Assembly: GCA_947498935.1 (NCBI GenBank)
Contig: CANMMM010000008.1
Location: forward strand, 1 to 64,000
From: an uncultured Aquimarina sp.
Lineage (GTDB): Bacteria; Bacteroidota; Bacteroidia; Flavobacteriales; Flavobacteriaceae
Reading direction: 5' to 3'
DNA: 64,000 nucleotides
The notes beneath the pieces are model-generated. The model did no database searches, was not told where the DNA came from, and saw only the letters and a list, made by a program, of their open reading frames with translations. Made by a program: the position numbers and the translations under genes. Numbering within the stretch: the first letter of the stretch is position 1; each line of letters opens with the position of its first letter. Of the stretch, positions 37,381 to 45,686 are shown one piece after another.

Positions 37381-37854
37381 ATGACCATAAAACTTATTGC
37401 CATTGGCAAAACCGATCATAAACAACTCGATCAGATGCTCCAAGAGTATATTAAACGACTTGGATTTTATATCAAATTCAATTTTGAGATCATCCCTGAT
37501 ATCAAAAATGCTAAAAACCTAAGCCAAGCACAACAAAAGGAAAAAGAAGGCGCTCTTATCTTAGCCAAAGTACACACTGCAGACACTTTAATTCTATTAG
37601 ATGAAAATGGAAAACAATACGACTCTGTAACCTTTTCTGATGTATTACAAAAACATATGAATAGTGGTATCAAGCAATTAATCTTCGTCATAGGAGGACC
37701 TTATGGATTTAGCCCCGATGTCTATCAGCGTGCCAATGGAAAACTATCCTTGTCCAAAATGACATTTTCACATCAGATGATTCGCTTGTTTTTTGTAGAG
37801 CAGCTATACAGAGGCTTTACCATACTCAGAAACGAGCCGTATCATCATCGATAA
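37381..37854 (+). CDS. rlmH: 23S rRNA (pseudouridine-1915-N3)-methyltransferase
   Basis: 157 aa from the ATG at 37381; the frame is open back to 37312, but the family begins MTIKLIAIGK and a promoter overlaps the upstream part. SPOUT methyltransferase with the trefoil-knot motif LIFVIGGPYGFS and the C-terminal LRNEPYHHR. Methylates the pseudouridine in helix 69 of 23S rRNA. Short intergenic distance to the UbiA-like gene. Confidence 0.96.
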   Translation: MTIKLIAIGKTDHKQLDQMLQEYIKRLGFYIKFNFEIIPDIKNAKNLSQAQQKEKEGALILAKVHTADTLILLDENGKQYDSVTFSDVLQKHMNSGIKQLIFVIGGPYGFSPDVYQRANGKLSLSKMTFSHQMIRLFFVEQLYRGFTILRNEPYHHR

Positions 37855-37948
37855 GACCTTAGAAAACTCTAAAATAATCCCTTTTCTAATTTTCATTACA
37901 GCAGTCAAGTAAGTACATTTGTTTACAGATTTAACAAACCCTCTATAC

Positions 37949-38848
37949 ATGCTTTCTTTTTTAAAACTCATCAGAATCGATAATTTGCTACTCATTGCCT
38001 TTGCGCAATTGTGCATTAAATACGGATTACTAGCTCCGTTTGAAGTCGCTACTACACTCGATTTTTTCGGAATAGTATTACTTATCATTGCTACCATCTT
38101 ATTAGTTGCTGGCACAAATATTATGCAGTATATACAAGCTAGCAATTTTCGTCACAAGCACGATACTCCCATAATATTCTCCGAAAAAAAAGCATACAAC
38201 CTATTTATTATTACCAATGTACTTAGCGTAGCCGTAGGCTTTTATCTATCCTATAGCATTAACAGCCCTAAGTTTGCAGCGCTATTTATTATCATTTCGG
38301 GCATCCTGTACATGTATGAAACCTACCTAAAAGAAATCGTAGTTGTTAAAAACCTACTGATTGCCAGCCTTACGGCACTCGTCCTGATTGCTGTAGGGAT
38401 TTTTGATATTGCACCAGCGATTACTTCCGAAAATCAACCTACACAAAAAGTATTTTTTATGATTCTGGTAGATTACGCGATATTATGTTTTGCACTTATC
38501 ATTATTAGAGAGTTGGTAAAAGATTGCATCAATAGCGATCAGGATTATAACAGAGGACTACAAACTATTCCCATCGTATTAGGTACAGCTAGAACTGCCA
38601 GCCTCATCGCGATACTCACTTTAATCCCTATAGGCATGGTTGTATATTACTGCTATACCTATTTATTTCATAACACCATAGCAGTAATCCTAGTATTAGC
38701 ATTTATCATTGCACCGCTACTAGTGATAAGCATCAAAGCATGGGGATCTAATAGCCAAAAAGATTTTAAAACACTCAGTCTATTGCTAAAAGGTGTATTG
38801 TACACCACAGCTACCTCCTTATTATTATACCAATTCATTTTAGCCTAA
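37949..38848 (+). CDS. UbiA-like prenyltransferase with altered first Asp motif
   Basis: 299 aa from the ATG at 37949 (a TTG-started 37919 frame adds ten residues). About eight or nine transmembrane helices. The second motif, RELVKDCINSDQDYNRGLQTIPIVLG in essence, is like bacterial UbiA proteins. At the first motif, where NDxxDxxxD is expected, residues 56-72 read GTNIMQYIQASNFRHKHD, keeping only the last Asp. Magnesium-prenyl-diphosphate binding may therefore be altered. It would otherwise transfer a prenyl group to an acceptor in the membrane. It is three bases upstream of maf. Confidence 0.8.
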   Translation: MLSFLKLIRIDNLLLIAFAQLCIKYGLLAPFEVATTLDFFGIVLLIIATILLVAGTNIMQYIQASNFRHKHDTPIIFSEKKAYNLFIITNVLSVAVGFYLSYSINSPKFAALFIIISGILYMYETYLKEIVVVKNLLIASLTALVLIAVGIFDIAPAITSENQPTQKVFFMILVDYAILCFALIIIRELVKDCINSDQDYNRGLQTIPIVLGTARTASLIAILTLIPIGMVVYYCYTYLFHNTIAVILVLAFIIAPLLVISIKAWGSNSQKDFKTLSLLLKGVLYTTATSLLLYQFILA

Positions 38849-38851
38849 ACT

Positions 38852-39439
38852 ATGTTACAGCAATTACTCAAAGATCGAAATATCATTCTTGCTTCGGGAT
38901 CTCCTAGGAGGCAGCAATTTTTTAAAGATCTAGGACTCGATTTTACCATTCAAGTCAAAGATACTGAAGAACGATACCCAGAACACCTACAGCGCACTGC
39001 TATTGCAGAATATCTAGCCCAGCTCAAAGCAAACGCCTTTACAGACTTACAACCCAACGATATTCTAGTAACTAGCGATACCATTGTATGGCATAAAAAC
39101 CAAGCACTCGGCAAGCCCAAGGATGCAGCAGAAGCCAAAAATACACTCGCGCAATTATCCAATGACACGCATCAAGTCATTACAGCCGTATGTTTTAGAA
39201 CTACCAAAACTACCAAAACCATTCACCAAGTCAGCAATGTTACCTTTAAAGCGTTAACCGCCGAAGAGATCGCTTATTACGTAGACACCTTTTCTCCACT
39301 GGATAAAGCAGGTGCTTATGGCATTCAAGAATGGATTGGATATATAGGTATCACACATATCGATGGTAGTTATTTTAATGTCATGGGACTTCCCGTGCAA
39401 CTTGTTTATGAAACGTTAACACAATTAGCCACTTCATAG
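38852..39439 (+). CDS. maf: Maf family nucleotide pyrophosphatase
   Basis: 195 aa. House-cleaning hydrolase that removes non-canonical or dTTP/UTP-type nucleotides, in the cytoplasm. It shows the ILASGSPRRQQFF substrate loop, TSDTIVWHKNQALGKPKD with the catalytic Asp, and DKAGAYGIQEW. It starts three bases after the prenyltransferase gene, so the two are cotranscribed. Followed by a family-1 repeat in the opposite orientation. Confidence 0.95.
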   Translation: MLQQLLKDRNIILASGSPRRQQFFKDLGLDFTIQVKDTEERYPEHLQRTAIAEYLAQLKANAFTDLQPNDILVTSDTIVWHKNQALGKPKDAAEAKNTLAQLSNDTHQVITAVCFRTTKTTKTIHQVSNVTFKALTAEEIAYYVDTFSPLDKAGAYGIQEWIGYIGITHIDGSYFNVMGLPVQLVYETLTQLATS

Positions 39440-39483
39440 CTTTATCGTATCTTAGTAGGTATAGAATTGATGATTTTTTTGAT

Positions 39484-39563
39484 GGCGTCCGAGCGGGCTA
39501 TCCGTTGCAATTCCTCGCCCTCCTAAGGTCGGGCTGTGGGATTTCCACTGCTATCCCTGACGC
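39484..39563 (-). repeat. family-1 structured repeat, copy F (80 nt, compensatory change)
   Basis: On the minus strand it starts GCGTCAGGGATAGCAGTGG and ends CTCGGACGCC. The closing stem is GCGTC/GACGC instead of GCGTT/AACGC, so both sides changed together. The central hairpin is GCCC/GGGC and the 3' hairpin CCG/CGG. It is the only copy antisense to both neighbours, maf and the lipoprotein gene, whose start follows 22 bases later. Confidence 0.9.
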
Positions 39564-39585
39564 AAAATAATATACACATACTGCT

Positions 39586-40530
39586 ATGAAAACACTCCCT
39601 TTTATTTTTGGAATCCTTAGTATACTATTATTTATTGCTTGTAACACCGCTACCAACCCTACAGTAGAGTCCACCGCCATAGCCGCTGTAGTACCGACAA
39701 AACCCACTAGCCTACCTACTCCTATTCCATTATCTACTGACTTTAAAAAATACTGGTATGCGGGCAAAGCTGAAATCACCTCCTATGAATTACAGCAAGC
39801 TCGCTATGGAGAGCTTCGCAGTGGAAAGGCTGTATTGATATACGTTACCGAAGATTTCCTACCCACTAAACAGGTTAAAGCAGATTACCCAAACGATAAT
39901 AATATCCCTGTACTAAAACTCAATGCTACCAAAAAATTTACTACAGGAATATATCCATACTCCATTATGCAAAGCACCTTTTATCCTGTGGCTGTTAATC
40001 AGCATGCTATCAAAGTATCTAGTTCTATGCAAGAATGGTGCGGACATATGTATACACAACTGAATAACAGAGAGCAGTTCGATATCCTATCGCATTCTTA
40101 TTTTCAGGGAGAGGCAGATCAGCAATTTTCTGTAGAGAAGCAAGTACTCGAAAATGAATTATGGAATCAGATACGAATACAGCCTGCTACACTACCCACA
40201 GGTACACATCAGGTAATCCCTTCTTTTGAATTCTGTAGGCTACGACATAAAGCAATCAAAGGCTACCAAGCTACCATTACCAAAACAATAGAAAACGACA
40301 TGACTCGGTACACGCTAAACTATCCCGAACTCGATCGTACGCTTAGCATTGTATTCCAAACTAATTTTCCGCATCAAATCCAAAGTTGGACAGAAACCTA
40401 TCGTAGTGGTTTTGGTACAACTGCGCAAAAAATGACCACTACAGCAATTAAAATCAAAAGTATACAATCGGACTATTGGGATAAAAATGGAAATCAAGAT
40501 GCTATCTTACGAAATGAACTTGGATTGTAG
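39586..40530 (+). CDS. hypothetical lipoprotein next to maf
   Basis: 314 aa. Lipoprotein signal with lipobox FIAC (Cys19), then a Thr/Pro-rich linker to about residue 50. The body has a repeated ITSYELQQARYGELRSGKAVL-type segment and WCGHMYTQLNNR near residue 147, with Trp and Cys that look structural. I recall that flavobacterial homologues beside maf are often called septum formation inhibitor Maf; this is a naming spill-over and this protein is not related to Maf. Surface or periplasmic; function unknown. Confidence 0.75.
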   Translation: MKTLPFIFGILSILLFIACNTATNPTVESTAIAAVVPTKPTSLPTPIPLSTDFKKYWYAGKAEITSYELQQARYGELRSGKAVLIYVTEDFLPTKQVKADYPNDNNIPVLKLNATKKFTTGIYPYSIMQSTFYPVAVNQHAIKVSSSMQEWCGHMYTQLNNREQFDILSHSYFQGEADQQFSVEKQVLENELWNQIRIQPATLPTGTHQVIPSFEFCRLRHKAIKGYQATITKTIENDMTRYTLNYPELDRTLSIVFQTNFPHQIQSWTETYRSGFGTTAQKMTTTAIKIKSIQSDYWDKNGNQDAILRNELGL

Positions 40531-40600
40531 TATTTTTACACAAAAGTCACTGAAGTAGTTTAATCACTTCATACTATAGAATTTATAAAAACACATATTC

Positions 40601-40885
40601 ATGAAACTAACAGAAGCTGAAATCATCAGTAAACTCGAAACCATAGAAGGCTGGGAATATGAAGACAATGCGATTCATACTTCTTTAGAGTTTGAAAATT
40701 TTAAAGATGCTTTTTCTGCCATGTCTCGTATTGCTTTTGAGGCAGAGGCACTAAATCACCACCCAGATTGGTCTAATGTGTATAATGTGATCGATATTAG
40801 TTTGTCTACACATGATGCTGGTGGCGTAACTGAAAAAGACTTTGCATTAGCCAGAGCCATCGATACTATTGTAGAAGAAGAATAA
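40601..40885 (+). CDS. phhB: 4a-hydroxytetrahydrobiopterin dehydratase (PCD-like)
   Basis: 94 aa, normal length. Recycles the pterin cofactor of aromatic amino acid hydroxylases, or acts as a coactivator-type dimer. The family motif is complete: EALNHHPDWSNVYNVIDISL with the catalytic His pair, then THDAGGVTEKD. It is preceded by a candidate family-2 tail fragment (GAAGTAGTTTAATCACTTC near 40553) and followed 27 bases later by a family-1 repeat. No phenylalanine hydroxylase is in the window. Confidence 0.93.
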   Translation: MKLTEAEIISKLETIEGWEYEDNAIHTSLEFENFKDAFSAMSRIAFEAEALNHHPDWSNVYNVIDISLSTHDAGGVTEKDFALARAIDTIVEEE

Positions 40886-40912
40886 TTCGTATAAACAAAA
40901 ACGTATACAAAT

Positions 40913-41011
40913 GCGTTAGGGATAGTAGTGGAAATCCCGCAGCCCGACCTTAGGAGGGTGAGGAATTGCAACGGATAGCCCGACCCCCGACCTAAGAAGG
41001 GGGTAACGCCC
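40913..41011 (+). repeat. family-1 structured repeat, copy G (99 nt)
   Basis: Starts GCGTTAGGGATAGTAGTGG and ends GTAACGCCC. First hairpin GTGG/CCGC (one G-T pair), central hairpin GCCC/GGGT (one G-T pair), 3' hairpin ACCCCC/GGGGGT. It is 27 bases downstream of the pterin dehydratase gene in the same direction. Confidence 0.9.
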
Positions 41012-41046
41012 TAAGTACACAAAAAAATAACTGTGCTGTATATCCA

Positions 41047-41078
41047 TTTGTGAAACACTAGGTTTCTACTTATGTTTG
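41047..41078 (+). promoter_or_regulatory. yebC promoter
   Basis: TTTG (41047-41050), 20 bases, then TATGTTTG (41071-41078), a full flavobacterial consensus, 25 bases before the yebC start. Confidence 0.7.
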
Positions 41079-41102
41079 TATACATATTTTTAAAACTAGA
41101 TT

Positions 41103-41822
41103 ATGGGAAGAGCTTTTGAATTTAGAAAAGCACGTAAAATGAAACGTTGGTCAGCCATGGCCAAAGCATTTACTAGAATAGGTAAAGATATAGTAATGGC
41201 CGTAAAAGAAGGCGGCCCTGATCCAGCATCAAATTCACGTCTTAGAGCCGTGATCCAAAATGCGAAATCGGTAAATATGCCCAAAGATAATATCGAACGT
41301 GCCATCAAAAAAGCTTCTGACAAGGATCAAGGAGATTATAAAGAGGTACTTTTTGAAGGGTATGCACCACATGGTATCGCTATTTTGGTAGAAACTGCTA
41401 CGGATAATAACAATAGAACGGTAGCGAATATCCGTTCTTACTTTAATAAATGTGATGGAAATCTAGGAACTTCTGGTTCTGTAGAATTTATGTTTGATCA
41501 TACTTGTAATTTTAGAATCAATGCTGAAGGACTAGACCCTGAAGAACTAGAATTAGAATTCATTGATTACGGCGCAGAAGAGGTCTTTAAAGATGAGGAT
41601 GGTATCTTAATTTACGCTCCGTTTGGAAGTTTTGGAGCGATCCAAAAAGAATTAGAAAGTAGAGATATAGAAATTTTATCTTCTGGTTTTGAACGAATTC
41701 CGCAAGTCACGAAACAACTAACACCTGAACAGGTTGCAGATGTAGAGAAACTACTAGAAAAAATCGAAGAGGATGATGACGTACAAAACGTGTATCACAC
41801 CATGCAAGAGTCTGTTGCTTAA
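41103..41822 (+). CDS. yebC: YebC/PmpR family translation/transcription regulator
   Basis: 239 aa. Starts MGRAFEFRKARKMKRWSAMAKAFTRIGKDI, the family's basic N-terminal domain, and continues with PKDNIERAIKKAS and YEGYAPHGIA-like FEGYAPHGIAILVE. Members bind DNA or help ribosomes on difficult sequences; the exact role here is not known. The C-terminus is acidic. It has its own promoter and ends at a clear terminator. Confidence 0.95.
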   Translation: MGRAFEFRKARKMKRWSAMAKAFTRIGKDIVMAVKEGGPDPASNSRLRAVIQNAKSVNMPKDNIERAIKKASDKDQGDYKEVLFEGYAPHGIAILVETATDNNNRTVANIRSYFNKCDGNLGTSGSVEFMFDHTCNFRINAEGLDPEELELEFIDYGAEEVFKDEDGILIYAPFGSFGAIQKELESRDIEILSSGFERIPQVTKQLTPEQVADVEKLLEKIEEDDDVQNVYHTMQESVA

Positions 41823-41839
41823 TAACAAATAGTAATACA

Positions 41840-41871
41840 GAAAAAAGCTGCTAAAAAAGCAGCTTTTTTTG
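41840..41871 (+). terminator. terminator after yebC
   Basis: AAAGCTGC and GCAGCTTT pair around TAAAAAA, followed by a T-run. It begins 18 bases after the stop codon. Confidence 0.85.
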
Positions 41872-41916
41872 TTATGTAGTGATACTTTCTGCGACTTATT
41901 AAAAAACAATGTTTTT

Positions 41917-42441
41917 ATGAGACACGCATTACTGCTGATAGGCATGTTCATCTTTAGTGGAATACATGCACAAGAAATGACCAATAGCACTCTAGGAAAT
42001 ATTATTACCAGACAGGCTGATACTGTATCAGGAATTAGTGGCAATTGGCAATTTATGTACAAAGAAACTCCTATGCTATGCATTACTGATAGTGCGAATA
42101 ATAGAATGCGTATCATAGCGCCTATTACTGAAGCTGCTAATATGGATAAGGATTTACTTTTGGATGCGATGACTGCTAATTTTCACTCTGCACTAGATGT
42201 AAAATATGCGATCTCTAATAATATTGTATGGTCTGCTTATGTACACCCTCTTAAGGAATTAAGTACAGAGCAGGTAGAAAGTGCAATTAGTCAGGTATAT
42301 CTAGCCGCAGCTACCTTTGGCACTACATTTTCTAGCACAGAATTGCTATTTGGAGCTGGAGCATTAGAAAAGCAGAATACAAAGAAAGAAGAAAAAACTG
42401 CACCGACGACGATACCAGAAGAAGAAACAAGAAAATTTTAA
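41917..42441 (+). CDS. hypothetical secreted protein
   Basis: 174 aa from the ATG at 41917, which gives a proper signal peptide, MRHALLLIGMFIFSGIHAQ; the frame is open back to 41869 but that start would fall beside the yebC terminator. The mature part (about 35-140) has alternating strands and helices, with NWQFMYKETPMLCITDSANN and NNIVWSAYVHPLKELS, a pattern that reminds me of YbjN/CesT-like folds. The tail is Lys/Glu-rich. Its last four bases overlap the acyltransferase gene on the other strand. Function unknown. Confidence 0.65.
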   Translation: MRHALLLIGMFIFSGIHAQEMTNSTLGNIITRQADTVSGISGNWQFMYKETPMLCITDSANNRMRIIAPITEAANMDKDLLLDAMTANFHSALDVKYAISNNIVWSAYVHPLKELSTEQVESAISQVYLAAATFGTTFSSTELLFGAGALEKQNTKKEEKTAPTTIPEEETRKF

Positions 42442-42995
42442 GCTTCTCTAGAGAAACTATACTCGGGTACTTTTCCTTTTACGTCTTTAAAAAAGCTATA
42501 CATATATTCGAAATCAGCTTCTACATCATCTGTAGGATAAAAAGGAGGTGAAATCACATTTTGTTTTCTCCCAAAATCAAATGTAATTAATATAATCGGG
42601 ATATTGGCTGCTTTGGCAATGTAGTAGAATCCTGTTTTCCATTCTGTCACTTTTTTTCGAGTACCCTCAGGAGCAATAGTAACACGTAGTTCATCTCTTT
42701 GCTCAAATATTTTAGCTATCGCCTCTACTTTATTCTGACCAGGAGTTCTATCCAATGGAATACCTCCTACCTTTCTAAAATACCATCCGAATGGCCATTT
42801 AAATAATTCTTTTTTTCCTATAAAGCTTATTTTTACACCTGCTACTTGGCGTATTAGCAATCCTATATAAAAATCATGCCAACTCGTATGTGGCACCGCT
42901 ACTACTATACATTTCTTAACAGTATCCTGACTAAAATTACCTACCATCTTCCATTTAAGGATATTGTGATAAATAAAAGATGATAGTTTTCTCAT
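42438..42995 (-). CDS. 1-acyl-sn-glycerol-3-phosphate acyltransferase-like protein
   Basis: 185 aa, short for the PlsC family. The HX4D motif is HTSWHDFYIG (about residue 35) and PEGTRKK (about 110) binds the phosphate. It has no obvious membrane helix in the core; it probably sits on the inner membrane surface and acylates a lysophospholipid or a related acceptor. It lies 22 bases downstream of the KdsB-KdnB fusion gene, so the two are in one operon, which suggests an envelope lipid role. Confidence 0.88.
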   Translation of the reverse strand: MRKLSSFIYHNILKWKMVGNFSQDTVKKCIVVAVPHTSWHDFYIGLLIRQVAGVKISFIGKKELFKWPFGWYFRKVGGIPLDRTPGQNKVEAIAKIFEQRDELRVTIAPEGTRKKVTEWKTGFYYIAKAANIPIILITFDFGRKQNVISPPFYPTDDVEADFEYMYSFFKDVKGKVPEYSFSREA

Positions 42996-43017
42996 TATTT
43001 TCTAGTCAATATACGTA

Positions 43018-44892
43018 TTATAGTTGCTTATATAAAGCTTTTAACACATCAGCATTGATTACTTCTTGCCAATTTTCTCCTAATGCATTTTCCCACAATG
43101 GCACTAATCCTAGTGCTACTGTTGCCATTGTATCTAACTGTTCTTCTGTCACATCTGCACAAACTCCTTTAGGAAGCTCTATCCCATGTACCTCCTTCAT
43201 TTTCTTAAAGACAGCTACTCCTTCTGGATAGTACTCTCCTAATTTATCAAACACAATACAGTTACCAATACCATGCTTGGTTCCTAATACATAAGCCAAT
43301 CCATAACTCATCGCATGGGCGATTCCTACCTGAGAATATGCAATACTCATTCCTCCATGCCATGAGGCCATCATTAACTTTGCGTCTGCTTCTTCTTTAG
43401 ATAATGTGCTATCTAGAAAAATTTCTTTACATAACTCTAATGCTTTCTCTCCATAACTCTGACTAAAAGCGTTTAGGTACGTCCCATCTAATGACTCTAC
43501 ACAGTGTATATAACAATCCATCCCTGTATAAAACCACTGATCTTTAGGAACATCTATGATCAGCGCTGGATCTAATAATACTTGATCAAAAGGTGTATAA
43601 TCAGAATTGATTCCTAATTTCTTTTCTGGTCCTGTAAGTACCGTAGTTCTAGAAACCTCTGCCCCTGTTCCTGATATGGTAGGGATTCCTACATGATACA
43701 CTGCTTTATTATGCACCAAATCCCATCCTTGATAATCCGTGGCGCTACCTGGGTTGGTAAGCATAATGGCTACTGCCTTGGATAAATCCAACACAGACCC
43801 ACCTCCAATTCCAATAATTCCACTAGGCAAAGCAGCAAATTCAGCTTTTAAAGCTGTTACCAGATCATCTACCTGACTTGTTTTTGGTTCGTGCTTTGTA
43901 GATACATATATAATTTCATCACTACCAATAAGCTGAATTCTATCTTCTATAAACCTTTTATTATTCTCGAAGACATCATCTATCAAATAGATAAATGGTG
44001 CATTTTCTTTTCTTTCTGCACTAATAATATCTACTAATTGATCAAAAGATCCATTCCCAAATACAACACGAGGTACCATTGGAAAGTTTTTATGCGTAGT
44101 CTTTTTTTCAGATGTTGTTATTTTGGGGGTTGTTTGCAATTCAGTGGCTTTGCTAATTAGTTGTTTGGCTTTTTCTAAATCCTCTGGAGTATCGATTTCT
44201 ACCCCTTCATGTCGCGTTTCTACCATTTTAATGTTTTTACCGTACTCTAAGTATCTGATACATTCTATCTTTTCGGAAGCTTCTAGTGTTTTCATGGGTA
44301 GGCGGTAAAAATCTAGGATAGCTTGTTTTCTAAATGCATAAATTCCTTTATGCTTGTAATAGGTATGTTCTATTTCCTTATCTCTAGGATATGGTATAGG
44401 AGCTCTAGAAAAATAAAGTGCATAATTATCTTTATCGACAATTACTTTTACACTATTAGGATTTACAATATCATTCCAATCGTCTATGGGTGTCATTAGA
44501 CTTGCTAAATCAATACGATCTGCATCTGGCTGATAAAAAACTTCCAATACTTTTTCTAGACTTTCTCGTTCTGTAAATGGCTCATCACCTTGTACATTAA
44601 CGACTATATCTACATCCATATCTGCAACTGCTTCTGCAATCCGATCACTACCACAATCATGCTTTTTGATACTCATGATGGCTTGTCCACCATAGGCTGT
44701 TATTTCATCAAATATGAGCTCGCTATCTGTCACCACATACACATCATCAAATAACGAAGTATTTAATGCTGCTTCATACGTTCTGACAATAACACTTTTT
44801 CCTCCTAGATCCTGCATTAGCTTACCCGGAAACCGAGACGCTGCATATCTAGCAGGGATCATTGCGATAGTTTTCAGCTTAGTTTTATTCAA
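43018..44892 (-). CDS. fusion: CMP-Kdo synthetase (KdsB) with Kdo 8-oxidase-like dehydrogenase (KdnB)
   Basis: 624 aa. Residues 1-247 are a KdsB cytidylyltransferase: [14 protein letters not shown] (11-24), VNVQGDEPF (98-106) and [12 protein letters not shown] (178-189). A low-complexity linker (about 248-272) joins it to an iron-dependent alcohol dehydrogenase (273-624): [15 protein letters not shown] (361-375), [20 protein letters not shown] (402-421), HCVESLDGT and [12 protein letters not shown]. The latter is like KdnB of Shewanella, which oxidises Kdo at C8 before KdnA aminates it to 8-amino-Kdo. KdnA is not in the window. The protein may make CMP-8-amino-Kdo for lipopolysaccharide. Confidence 0.88.
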   Translation of the reverse strand: MNKTKLKTIAMIPARYAASRFPGKLMQDLGGKSVIVRTYEAALNTSLFDDVYVVTDSELIFDEITAYGGQAIMSIKKHDCGSDRIAEAVADMDVDIVVNVQGDEPFTERESLEKVLEVFYQPDADRIDLASLMTPIDDWNDIVNPNSVKVIVDKDNYALYFSRAPIPYPRDKEIEHTYYKHKGIYAFRKQAILDFYRLPMKTLEASEKIECIRYLEYGKNIKMVETRHEGVEIDTPEDLEKAKQLISKATELQTTPKITTSEKKTTHKNFPMVPRVVFGNGSFDQLVDIISAERKENAPFIYLIDDVFENNKRFIEDRIQLIGSDEIIYVSTKHEPKTSQVDDLVTALKAEFAALPSGIIGIGGGSVLDLSKAVAIMLTNPGSATDYQGWDLVHNKAVYHVGIPTISGTGAEVSRTTVLTGPEKKLGINSDYTPFDQVLLDPALIIDVPKDQWFYTGMDCYIHCVESLDGTYLNAFSQSYGEKALELCKEIFLDSTLSKEEADAKLMMASWHGGMSIAYSQVGIAHAMSYGLAYVLGTKHGIGNCIVFDKLGEYYPEGVAVFKKMKEVHGIELPKGVCADVTEEQLDTMATVALGLVPLWENALGENWQEVINADVLKALYKQL

Positions 44893-44941
44893 AATTGCTT
44901 GCTTTTTTGCAATGCCAAAAATAGTTTTTTTAAATCGATTA

Positions 44942-45505
44942 TCAAGAAGAGCGAGAAAATAGTTTTCGATAAAGTTTTCTTAAACCAAAGAAGAGGAATA
45001 TCAATAAGAATATTGCTAATGGGGCTGCAAAAATGGATGCTGTAGACATTACTGTAGCGGTTCCTGTTTCTACAGTAGCAATGATAGGATTAGCAATACC
45101 TCCAGTAACTACACTAGAGGCTGCTCTAGAAGTCCCCATAGTTCCTTTTACGGTAGCTGCTGTGCCCCCTCCTGCTATAATAGCTAATGTCCATGTAAGC
45201 ATGGGACTTAAATCTACCAAGGTAGACATCATCACTGCGGTACCTGCAATTCCAGCCAGTGGCAATGCGATGGTATCTAACAGGTTATCAAACCAAGGAA
45301 TATAATAAGCTAAAATCTCTATCACAGTGGCTACAGAAAGTAAGATAAGTGCTGTAATACTACCCACCCATTGCCAATTTTCATTTAGTGGTATGATCTG
45401 AAAATATGCCGCAATACTTACTGCTAATAAAGGTAAAAATACTCGAAACCCTACAGAAGCTGCTAATCCAACCCCTAAGCAAATACTTAAAATAATTTCT
45501 ATCAT
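44942..45505 (-). CDS. DUF4126 family membrane protein
   Basis: 187 aa with about five hydrophobic segments. The family pattern [17 protein letters not shown] opens the chain and [24 protein letters not shown] follows in the middle. Inner membrane; function unknown. It lies 49 bases upstream of the KdsB-KdnB gene in the same orientation and may head that operon. Confidence 0.9.
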   Translation of the reverse strand: MIEIILSICLGVGLAASVGFRVFLPLLAVSIAAYFQIIPLNENWQWVGSITALILLSVATVIEILAYYIPWFDNLLDTIALPLAGIAGTAVMMSTLVDLSPMLTWTLAIIAGGGTAATVKGTMGTSRAASSVVTGGIANPIIATVETGTATVMSTASIFAAPLAIFLLIFLFFGLRKLYRKLFSRSS

Positions 45506-45537
45506 CGTCGTTATGTCTATTAATTTTAAAATGAACT

Positions 45538-45576
45538 CATCTTGGTTTTTTCGGTTTCAGTGAAAAAACCAAGATG
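45538..45576. other. 15-bp perfect hairpin upstream of DUF4126
   Basis: Left arm 45538-45552 and right arm 45562-45576 are exact complements (CATCTTGGTTTTTTC and its reverse). It lies in the 181-base spacer between the helicase stop and the DUF4126 start, inside a family-2 repeat copy; other copies of the family do not form this stem. Confidence 0.5.
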
Positions 45577-45614
45577 TTGTGACCAAATGCAGTATTTTTT
45601 TGTTTCATAACAGC
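45544..45614 (-). repeat. dispersed repeat family 2, copy f
   Basis: On the minus strand GCTGTTATGAAACAAAAAAAT, then TGCATTTGGTCACAACATCTT, then TTTCACTGAAACCGAAAAAAC. Matches copies a and e at the same blocks. Confidence 0.65.
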
Positions 45615-45686
45615 ATTGAAAAACTACAAATCACAAAATTTAGGCACAAAAGGATCTTTCTACAGCAGAATTATAAAATTTTACAC

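Noticed and set aside
39498-39779. Minus-strand frame of 93 codons through copy F and the 5' end of the lipoprotein gene
   Set aside because: Antisense to a better gene and to the repeat; no support.
39586-40530. Label of septum formation inhibitor Maf for the lipoprotein
   Set aside because: The protein has a lipobox and none of the Maf motifs, while the true Maf lies directly upstream at 38852.
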